DNA from: Lachnospiraceae bacterium UBA3826 | GTDB lineage: Bacteria > Bacillota > Clostridia > Lachnospirales > Lachnospiraceae | Assembly (NCBI GenBank): GCA_002393095.1 | Contig: DGII01000131.1 | Span: forward strand, 1-6,113 | Direction of reading: 5' to 3' | DNA length: 6,113 nucleotides | Part shown: positions 1 through 5,481 of the stretch, one piece after another | Layout of the letters: every line of letters starts with the position of its first letter | How positions within the stretch are numbered: the first letter of the stretch is position 1 | The notes under the pieces: generated by a model | Seen by the model: the letters and a program-made list of their open reading frames with translations, nothing else | Database searches by the model: none | What the model was told of the DNA's origin: nothing | Program-made: the position numbers and the translations under genes

Positions 1-88
1 CTTCACCCAATTCTCTGGAAGTCTCTGCAAGCCTTAATAGTCCGTCTGCCTCTATGCCGTCATCATTGACTATAAGTATCTTCTTCAT
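1..88 (-). CDS. surE: 5'/3'-nucleotidase SurE, N-terminal fragment (runs off window)
   Basis: Only the first 29 codons are in the window; the rest lies beyond base 1. The peptide begins MKKILIVNDDGIEADGLLRL, the typical SurE start: a beta strand, then the NDDGI motif (residues 8-12). In characterised SurE proteins the two adjacent aspartates (here D9 and D10) bind the catalytic divalent metal. SurE is a cytoplasmic phosphatase that removes phosphate from nucleoside 5'- and 3'-monophosphates and is linked to stress and stationary-phase survival. The ATG at 88-86 is preceded by AAGGATGGAG (102-93), whose AAGGA part is 9 nt from the start. It begins 36 nt after the feoB stop codon with no terminator between them, so co-transcription with feoB is likely. 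Identification rests on the N-terminal motif only, and the full length and later active-site residues are not visible. Confidence 0.85.
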   Translation of the reverse strand, partial: MKKILIVNDDGIEADGLLRLAETSRELGE

Positions 89-124
89 CTTACTCCATCC
101 TTCCGGGTACAAATCCTTATATGA

Positions 125-2491
125 TCAGTTCATTCCCATCAGCATACCTGCCGTATGAACCATAAGTGCACACATCCATGCAATGGCACACTGCCATATA
201 ACCACGCATATCGCCCACTTATATCCCATTTCCCTTTTTATGGACGCAATAGCTGCAACACATGGTGTGTAAAGCAGTGAGAATACTAACAGACAGCAGG
301 CGGTAAGTGTAGTCATGGCTCCGCTTACTCCTGTGTTCCCGAATAAGACCTCAAGCACCGACACCACACTTTCCTTAGCCATAAATCCTGATATAAGAGA
401 TGTGCAGATACGCCAGTCACCAAGTCCAACCGGCTTAAAAACCGGCACCAAAAGCCCCGATATCATGGCAAGTATACTGTCCTTCTGGTCATTTACACGA
501 TTCAGTTGAAGATTAAAGCTTTGCAATACCCACACGATAACGGTCGCAAGGAATATCACCGTGAAGGCTCTCTGAAGGAAGTCCTTTGCCTTATCCCACA
601 GCAGCCTCACAACATTCTTCGCACTTGGCAGTCTGTAATTGGGCAGCTCCATCACAAAAGGCACCGCCTCTCCCTTAAAGCTTACCTTTTTGAAGAATAA
701 TGCCGCCAGCACACCCAGTACGATCCCCAAAAAGTAAAGTGCCGTTATCACAAGCCAGCCACGCCCCGGAAAAAACGCTGCGATAAAAAATGTATAGATC
801 GGAAGCTTGGCGGTACAGCTCATAAAAGGGGTAAGAAGTATAGTCATCTTCCTGTCCCTGTCACTTGGAAGAGTTCTTGTAGACATGACCGCAGGAACGG
901 TACACCCGAAGCCTATGAGGAGGGGTACGATGCTCCGTCCTGACAGACCTATCTTACGAAGCAGCTTATCCATGAAAAAAGCCACTCTTGCGATATAGCC
1001 GCTGTCCTCCAGGATGGACAGGAAGAAAAACATAGTGACTATGATGGGCAGAAAGCTTAAGACGCTTCCCACGCCCTCGAATATCCCGTCTATCACCAGA
1101 GAATGTAATGTCTCGTTAACATGAGCCGATGTCAGTATCCTGTCCGTGATAAGCGTCAACTCTCCGATAGCGTTCTCAAGCAATTCCTGAAGCCACGCTC
1201 CGATCACATTAAAGGTTAAGAAGAACACAAGCGCCATGACACCTATGAATATCGGGATGGCCGTATATCTTCCCGTAAGCCAGTTATCTATCCTGCGGCT
1301 TCGAAGATGCTCCTTACTCTCATGTGGCTTTATCACGCATTCATCGCATACTCTTCTGATATATGAAAATCTCATATCAGCCATGGCAGCGCTTCTGTCT
1401 AAGCCGCGCTCTTTCTCCATCTGCATGGTGATATGCTCAAGCATCTCTAACTCATTGTCATCAAGTTCAAGACGTTTAATGATCTGCTCATCCTTTTCTA
1501 TGGCTTTACTCGCCGCAAATCGTATGGGAATATCCGCCCGCTTGGCATGATCCGCTATAAGATGCAGCACCGCATGTATACATCTGTGTACTGCGCCCCC
1601 GTTATCGTTCTCATCACAGAAGTCATCCACCTCAGGTGTCTCCTGATAATAGGCGATATGAACGGCATGCTGTACAAGCTCGTCAATACCCTCGTTCTTA
1701 GCTGCAGAGATGGGCACCACCGGCACCCCAAGAAGCCTCTCCATTCTGTTGATATCAACAGAACCGCCGTTACCCCTCAGTTCGTCCATCATATTAAGTG
1801 CCACCACCATGGGAATGTTCATCTCAAGCAGTTGCATCGTAAGATACAGATTCCTCTCGATATTGGTAGCGTCAACTATATTGATGATAGCCTTCGGCTT
1901 CTCATTCAGGACAAAATCTCTGCTCACAAGCTCTTCGCTGGAATACGGTGACATTGAGTAGATGCCCGGAAGATCCGTTATCAGAGTGTCTTCCCTTCCC
2001 CGGATGACACCGTCTTTTCTGTCAACGGTAACTCCCGGGAAGTTGCCCACATGCTGATTGGCTCCCGTTAATTGATTAAAAAGAGTGGTCTTGCCACAGT
2101 TCTGATTGCCTACTAAGGCAAAGGTAAGCTTCTCTCCTTCTGCAACCGGATTACCGCTTCCCTTCACATGGTACTTGCCTTCCTCCCCAAGTCCCGGATG
2201 CTCTATATCCCGCTTGGCAGTCTCAAAAGTCCTGCTTTTATCGGTGGGGTGCTCCTTAGCCTGCTTTTCTATGACAGTTGCCTTAATCTTCTCTGCGTCC
2301 GATAGTCTCAGAGTAAGCTCATATCCGTGTATCATTAATTCCATGGGGTCGCCCATGGGCGCAAGCTTTACAAGCATCACCTCAGCGCCCGGTATCACTC
2401 CCATATCAAGGAAATGCTGTCTGAGCGCACCTTCTCCGCCAACCTCATCGATCCTGGCACTCTGGCCGATCTTTAAATCTCTTATAGTCAT
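125..2491 (-). CDS. feoB: FeoA-FeoB fusion ferrous iron transporter
   Basis: This 788-residue protein imports Fe(II) across the cytoplasmic membrane. Residues 1-75 form a FeoA (SH3-like) domain; about 45 charged linker residues follow. The FeoB G domain shows G1 GNQNCGKT (128-135), G2 threonine T155 in GNFPGVTV, G3 DLPG (173-176) and G4 NMMD (233-236), with ISAAKNEG from 261 as G5. A cytosolic helical domain covers roughly 290-400. The membrane part (about 410-785) holds the gate-type motifs EDSGYIAR (495-502), GFGCTVPAVMSTR (527-539), FMSCTAKLP (556-564) and YTPC (741-744), which contain the cysteines usually conserved in FeoB. All expected elements are intact, and the length fits FeoA plus a compact FeoB. 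FeoA is normally a separate protein, but fusions are known in anaerobes. The start has a weak ribosome site (AAGGG about 10 nt upstream). No in-frame ATG lies nearby upstream. surE follows closely; a candidate promoter precedes it. Confidence 0.96.
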   Translation of the reverse strand: MTIRDLKIGQSARIDEVGGEGALRQHFLDMGVIPGAEVMLVKLAPMGDPMELMIHGYELTLRLSDAEKIKATVIEKQAKEHPTDKSRTFETAKRDIEHPGLGEEGKYHVKGSGNPVAEGEKLTFALVGNQNCGKTTLFNQLTGANQHVGNFPGVTVDRKDGVIRGREDTLITDLPGIYSMSPYSSEELVSRDFVLNEKPKAIINIVDATNIERNLYLTMQLLEMNIPMVVALNMMDELRGNGGSVDINRMERLLGVPVVPISAAKNEGIDELVQHAVHIAYYQETPEVDDFCDENDNGGAVHRCIHAVLHLIADHAKRADIPIRFAASKAIEKDEQIIKRLELDDNELEMLEHITMQMEKERGLDRSAAMADMRFSYIRRVCDECVIKPHESKEHLRSRRIDNWLTGRYTAIPIFIGVMALVFFLTFNVIGAWLQELLENAIGELTLITDRILTSAHVNETLHSLVIDGIFEGVGSVLSFLPIIVTMFFFLSILEDSGYIARVAFFMDKLLRKIGLSGRSIVPLLIGFGCTVPAVMSTRTLPSDRDRKMTILLTPFMSCTAKLPIYTFFIAAFFPGRGWLVITALYFLGIVLGVLAALFFKKVSFKGEAVPFVMELPNYRLPSAKNVVRLLWDKAKDFLQRAFTVIFLATVIVWVLQSFNLQLNRVNDQKDSILAMISGLLVPVFKPVGLGDWRICTSLISGFMAKESVVSVLEVLFGNTGVSGAMTTLTACCLLVFSLLYTPCVAAIASIKREMGYKWAICVVIWQCAIAWMCALMVHTAGMLMGMN

Positions 2492-2522
2492 AATCCCATT
2501 ACCCTTACATACAGATATGACT

Positions 2523-2533
2523 ATTCTATCACA
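2523..2533 (-). promoter_or_regulatory. Candidate extended -10 promoter of feoB
   Basis: The minus strand reads TGTGATAGAAT, a -10 hexamer TAGAAT (2528-2523) preceded by the TGTGn extension that can replace a good -35 box. No convincing -35 is present 17 bp upstream (TCCAAC). Transcription would start near 2516, giving a leader of about 25 nt before the feoB ATG. The site lies in the 60-bp gap between the MFS stop codon and feoB. This is motif matching only; read-through from the upstream operon is an alternative source of feoB mRNA. Confidence 0.4.
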
Positions 2534-2551
2534 AATACTCTTGATGTTGGA

Positions 2552-3772
2552 TTATTTTTCAAGTTCCCTGATCTTAGGAAGTCGAAGAAGCGTCAGGGCA
2601 ATTACTGACAGCGACAGACCGGATATCAGTATCATGCAGGCAGCACCTCTTCCCACACCCTTACCTGTAATGACACCAAGACCATCTGCTGCAATACCTG
2701 AGATACCATAGGCGACAATATACCCAAGCTGTGACAGTAATCCTATAAATCCCCATGCCCTGCCCTGCTGACTGTCGGGGATATTGACCCTTGCAAGATA
2801 ATCCATACAGTTATTGGCAAGAGGCAGCATTGCAAAAAAGAGAAATCCGAATATACAGATCGGAATGACATTCTCTATAAGTGACATACCGACCATGAAT
2901 ACCCCTGCCATAAAAAAGGATAGTCTGAGTATCCTGACATATCCCCTTTTAATGCCCATGATGCCAAGCATCAGTCCCGACACTAACATTCCGCAGGCGC
3001 ATACGGTCTCAGTGATCCCAAGCACTTTGGAATCCGCTATAGACAGCACCATCGGTTCCACAAGTATCTGAAGTATTCCCATGAACATGGTGATTACAGA
3101 CGATACCATGATAAGCATGAATACGCCGCTTCTTCCATGTACCACCTGCCAGCCCTCCTTAATACTCTCCATGAAGGATAATCTGCTCTCTGACGGCTTG
3201 ACCGCTGTACCCTTCCTCACGATAGCTGTCGTGATTATGGTCACGAATATGGTGCATATATCTATCATAAGTAATAGTGAGACATCACTTACGGCAAGCA
3301 ATGATCCCGCTATTACCGGTGAGAAGAGATACCTTGCGCTTCCCGCCAGAGATATCAGTCCGCCGGCATTGGAGAATTCTTCTTTAGACAGGATATCCGT
3401 TATTGTAGCGCGGTACGAAGGCTCTAAAAGGGATGAGAAAACCGCGCTTACGAACACTCCCGCACATATCCGGGCAAGCGTAGCCTCTCCGCTTCTCATG
3501 CATATGAGTATATAGATTATACCAAGGGCAGAGCATCCGTCTCCTATCATCATTAAAAGCCTTCTGTCATATCTGTCTGCCAGTACCCCCGCAGGTACAC
3601 TGAGTAAAAGTGTGGGCAGAAACCCAAGTAACGTGACCATTGCCATTCCTGCCGCACTTCCCGTACTGTTAAAGACATATACTCCCAGGCCAAAGCTTGT
3701 TATCCCGCTGCCTATGGATGATATCAATTCTCCTATCCACAGGAGCAGAAATCTCTTAAATCCCGAACTCAT
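2552..3772 (-). CDS. MFS transporter, DHA3 (macrolide/drug efflux-like) family
   Basis: This 406-residue integral membrane protein has the length and hydrophobic pattern of a 12-helix major facilitator, probably a proton-driven exporter in the cytoplasmic membrane. The loop between helices 2 and 3 carries motif A as AGVLADRYDRR (61-71). EPSYRATITDIL (117-128), followed by a short acidic stretch and an N-A-G-G segment, matches the DHA3 group that includes Mef-type efflux pumps. A central cytoplasmic loop (about 187-212) divides the halves, and IPDSQQGRAWGF (331-342) is the C-half signature of the same group. The ATG is preceded by GGAG with an 8-nt gap. The gene starts 33 nt after the CPBP stop codon and probably belongs to the tetR operon. 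TetR linkage fits an inducible efflux pump. The substrate cannot be predicted, and calling it mef would be unjustified. Confidence 0.88.
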   Translation of the reverse strand: MSSGFKRFLLLWIGELISSIGSGITSFGLGVYVFNSTGSAAGMAMVTLLGFLPTLLLSVPAGVLADRYDRRLLMMIGDGCSALGIIYILICMRSGEATLARICAGVFVSAVFSSLLEPSYRATITDILSKEEFSNAGGLISLAGSARYLFSPVIAGSLLAVSDVSLLLMIDICTIFVTIITTAIVRKGTAVKPSESRLSFMESIKEGWQVVHGRSGVFMLIMVSSVITMFMGILQILVEPMVLSIADSKVLGITETVCACGMLVSGLMLGIMGIKRGYVRILRLSFFMAGVFMVGMSLIENVIPICIFGFLFFAMLPLANNCMDYLARVNIPDSQQGRAWGFIGLLSQLGYIVAYGISGIAADGLGVITGKGVGRGAACMILISGLSLSVIALTLLRLPKIRELEK

Positions 3773-3805
3773 ATTAATCTCCGTTCCGAAGCGTCAGCTT
3801 CCTCT

Positions 3806-4666
3806 CTATTCCTCAGAGACAGTCTCTTTTCCGAACTTAGTCTTAAGAAGCCTTCCAACATGATCTGTCTCAAAGAACATCTCCTTGTTGCACATTACGA
3901 TTATCACCGTAGCGATAACTACCACTATAGTCTCTACGCACTTTGTCTCAGGTGTCATTGCGATCTTCTCCTGCATGAAATTAACGAACAGATGGAATAC
4001 CATACATGCCAGTATGGAACGGTCGCTGACAAGATATACCCATGTGATGATGTATCCGAGAGGTATTCCGCTTACGAAGAAATTAATCACATATAAGGGA
4101 TTAACCATAAGTCCTGCCTGATATGTCCCCTCGATGAATATCAACGGCAGATGCCACATCGACCATAACACTCCGAAAAACAGTGATTCCCAGAACCAGT
4201 TCATATATTGTCCTATGGAATCCTCGCAATACCCTTTCCAGCCGACCTCCTCGATTATGGACGCCACGGTTATAGTCACAAAGGCAGTCCCTATGCCTAT
4301 CCCCGTGAATGAGAAATCCTCCGTAAAGGAAAACTGTGAAAGCGGCTGTCCGAACAGAAGCGACAGCAGTATGGAGCAGACCACAATAAGCGCAAAGATA
4401 AGCACTGCCCAGAGCACATTGATCCATTTTACCTTGTAAAATCCTACGATTTTATCCTTAAGATCCTTTTTCAATTCATCACAGCCTGACACCAACACGA
4501 ATACCGTAGATACCACAGCCGGAGCTATAAGTCCCACAAGCATAAGACCTGCACCGGCATTGCCCTTGATAAAAACAGCCGGTATCCAGAATATCCATGT
4601 GAAAAAATATGCACATATGAAGAAAAGCACCGGTCTGTATCTATACTCATCTTTTTCCCTATTCAT
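3806..4666 (-). CDS. CPBP family intramembrane metalloprotease (Abi/CAAX-like)
   Basis: This 286-residue protein is strongly hydrophobic, with about eight likely membrane helices and short charged ends. It has all three signature motifs of the CPBP (CAAX protease and bacteriocin-processing) family. Motif 1 is EEVGWKGY (139-146) with the paired glutamates, motif 2 is WSMWHLP (168-174) with H172, and motif 3 is HLFVN (225-229) with H225 and N229. In family members these residues form an intramembrane active site; bacterial relatives act in prenyl-protein or peptide processing, or in self-immunity to bacteriocins. All key residues are present, so activity is plausible, but the substrate is unknown. 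The first eight bases overlap the end of tetR, and its Shine-Dalgarno site lies inside tetR, so the two are transcribed and probably translated together. The MFS exporter gene follows 33 nt later. Confidence 0.88.
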   Translation of the reverse strand: MNREKDEYRYRPVLFFICAYFFTWIFWIPAVFIKGNAGAGLMLVGLIAPAVVSTVFVLVSGCDELKKDLKDKIVGFYKVKWINVLWAVLIFALIVVCSILLSLLFGQPLSQFSFTEDFSFTGIGIGTAFVTITVASIIEEVGWKGYCEDSIGQYMNWFWESLFFGVLWSMWHLPLIFIEGTYQAGLMVNPLYVINFFVSGIPLGYIITWVYLVSDRSILACMVFHLFVNFMQEKIAMTPETKCVETIVVVIATVIIVMCNKEMFFETDHVGRLLKTKFGKETVSEE

Positions 4667-5267
4667 TCCTTTGTCCTCCTTTGATCAAACTTTTTACAAA
4701 ATCCATCTCTCCTGCTTTGGCACCTAATGTCTTCTCAACCGTATCAATGAATACCATCACGTCATTTTCAGTATAGTCCCCCTCATCAAACATATGCGAG
4801 CTCATGATAAGTATCATCCTCATACGCTCTTCTATGTATTCACAGTTAAAAACCCCCTGCTTTACCCCCTCTCTTACTATCCCGGAGAGAATTGGAACCG
4901 CTTCGGCGATAAGCTTTTTATTAAGCTTTTCGTGAAGGATGATGTTCTCCGGTGCCGTCACCGCATTGGCTATACTCTCCTCCTCCTTATCCGGTCGAAG
5001 CGAATAGATGACCGCCACCATTTTCTCCGGAATCGACGACATTCCCGCTATAGCTGCTTTCGCTCTCTCCACCTCTTCACATATCATCATATCCGTAACA
5101 GCCTCAAGCGTAGCCTCCTTGCTCGGAAAATAATAGTAATATGTCCCTTTTGCTATCCCTGCCTCAGCGATGATCTCATCAATACTTGTATTATCGTAGC
5201 CCTTCTCTACGAACAACCTGTATGCGATCTTTAGAAGCTCCTGTTTTCTTTTTTCGCCTTTTTTCAT
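4659..5267 (-). CDS. TetR/AcrR family transcriptional regulator
   Basis: This 202-residue protein has the usual TetR-family length. Residues about 6-52 form the N-terminal DNA-binding domain. The helix-turn-helix spans about 27-47, with TSIDEIIAEAGIAKG followed by the characteristic tyrosine-rich recognition end TYYYYFPSKEA. The rest (about 55-200) is a predicted all-helical ligand-binding and dimerisation domain, too divergent to assign a ligand. The ATG at 5267 has AAAGGA (5280-5275) about 7 nt upstream. The gene is first in a likely three-gene operon with the CPBP protease and the MFS transporter. Two near-identical palindromes flank its promoter, which strongly suggests it represses its own operon and is released by a ligand, perhaps a substrate of the exporter. 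Family assignment is secure; the autorepression and ligand are inferred. Confidence 0.93.
   Translation of the reverse strand: MKKGEKRKQELLKIAYRLFVEKGYDNTSIDEIIAEAGIAKGTYYYYFPSKEATLEAVTDMMICEEVERAKAAIAGMSSIPEKMVAVIYSLRPDKEEESIANAVTAPENIILHEKLNKKLIAEAVPILSGIVREGVKQGVFNCEYIEERMRMILIMSSHMFDEGDYTENDVMVFIDTVEKTLGAKAGEMDFVKSLIKGGQRNE
4675..4682 (-). promoter_or_regulatory. Strong Shine-Dalgarno site of the CPBP gene, inside tetR
   Basis: The minus strand reads AAAGGAGG, 8 nt before the CPBP ATG (4666-4664). It lies in the last codons of tetR, encoding part of the Gly-Gly-Gln-Arg tail. It decides the CPBP start and, with the 8-nt ATGAATAG overlap, points to translational coupling of the regulator and the protease. 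Confidence 0.8.
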
Positions 5268-5281
5268 ATATTATTCCTTTC

Positions 5282-5296
5282 TCGACTACCGGTCGA
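5282..5296 (-). promoter_or_regulatory. TetR operator O1, over the transcription start
   Basis: The minus strand reads TCGACCGGTAGTCGA, an inverted repeat with TCGAC/GTCGA arms and a 5-bp centre; one mismatch prevents 6-bp arms. It begins 4 bp downstream of the -10 box and covers the predicted start near 5294, where a bound repressor would block RNA polymerase. The same arms occur in O2, and I found no other copy in the window. Binding by the adjacent TetR protein is inferred. Confidence 0.8.
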
Positions 5297-5300
5297 TTTT

Positions 5301-5329
5301 ATAATACAATCCCGCATCATCCTTGTCAA
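5301..5329 (-). promoter_or_regulatory. Promoter of the tetR-CPBP-MFS operon
   Basis: On the minus strand a perfect -35 box TTGACA (5329-5324) is separated by exactly 17 bp from the -10 box TATTAT (5306-5301; five of six consensus bases). This is a strong sigma-A type promoter. The expected start is near 5294, giving a leader of about 27 nt to the tetR ATG. It is bracketed by two palindromic operators, so it is probably strong but repressed by default. Confidence 0.85.
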
Positions 5330-5337
5330 TAGTTTTT

Positions 5338-5352
5338 TCGACTTTTAGTCGA
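5338..5352 (-). promoter_or_regulatory. TetR operator O2, upstream of the -35 box
   Basis: The minus strand reads TCGACTAAAAGTCGA, a perfect inverted repeat with 6-bp arms (TCGACT/AGTCGA) and a 3-bp centre. It ends 8 bp before the -35 box. Its centre is 56 bp from that of O1, a little over five helical turns. The shared pattern TCGACY-N3-AGTCGA in both sites argues for one regulator, most likely the adjacent TetR protein. Confidence 0.8.
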
Positions 5353-5360
5353 TTTTTTAT

Positions 5361-5402
5361 GTAAAATAATCCCCCTTTCTGCCTGCAAAGGCATCGAGGG
5401 GG
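5361..5402 (-). terminator. Hairpin terminator after the methyltransferase gene
   Basis: The transcript folds into CCCCCU/AGGGGG (5402-5397 with 5376-5371), a 3x3 internal loop, then UGCCU/AGGCA (5393-5389 with 5384-5380) and a 4-nt loop. It is followed by AUUAUUUUAC, a U-rich but interrupted tail. The hairpin is GC-rich and lies about 80 bp past the methyltransferase stop, ahead of the tetR promoter. On the plus strand no U-run follows, so minus-strand termination is the better reading. It separates the methyltransferase unit from the TetR operon. Confidence 0.65.
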
Positions 5403-5438
5403 CTTTGGCATACCTTAATCTTCTTTTGTTAAAGCCTT

Positions 5439-5463
5439 CTTCATCCGCTTTCATCCGATGAAG
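5439..5463 (-). repeat. Inverted repeat with a duplicated arm, 3' of the methyltransferase gene
   Basis: Arms CTTCATC (5439-5445) and GATGAAG (5457-5463) can form a 7-bp stem with an 11-nt loop. The octamer TTCATCCG occurs twice (5440-5447 and 5450-5457), so a shorter hairpin with 5-bp arms (TTCAT at 5450-5454 with ATGAA at 5458-5462) can form instead. In the minus-strand transcript no U-run follows directly. It starts 18 bp past the methyltransferase stop; it may protect the 3' end or assist termination, but it could be incidental. Confidence 0.35.
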
Positions 5464-5481
5464 CTTACAGGATATCTTTTG

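Noticed and set aside
1547..1951. 134-codon plus-strand open frame opposite the FeoB G domain
   Set aside because: It lies wholly antisense to conserved GTPase motifs and its translation resembles no known family.
2492..2551. Classic Fur box or riboswitch ahead of feoB
   Set aside because: The 60-bp gap is too short for a riboswitch, and no 19-bp GATAATGATAATCATTATC-like site with a good match could be found by eye.
2106..2711. 201-codon open frame on the plus strand opposite the 5' end of feoB and the end of the MFS gene
   Set aside because: It spans two well-supported minus-strand genes and their gap, has a low-complexity Ser/Pro-rich translation with no family motif, and is best explained as an antisense shadow.
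3788..3801. Hairpin GAAGC-TGAC-GCTTC between the CPBP and MFS genes
   Set aside because: A 5-bp stem without a U-run, directly before the MFS ribosome site; too short for a terminator and likely to occur by chance.
4101..4427. 108-codon minus-strand open frame inside the CPBP gene in another frame
   Set aside because: It overlaps the region coding for all the conserved protease motifs; its Arg/Cys-rich translation is typical of an off-frame reading.
4794..5234. 146-codon plus-strand open frame opposite tetR
   Set aside because: It is fully antisense to a clear TetR-family gene, and its translation is rich in His, Arg and Tyr without recognisable domains.
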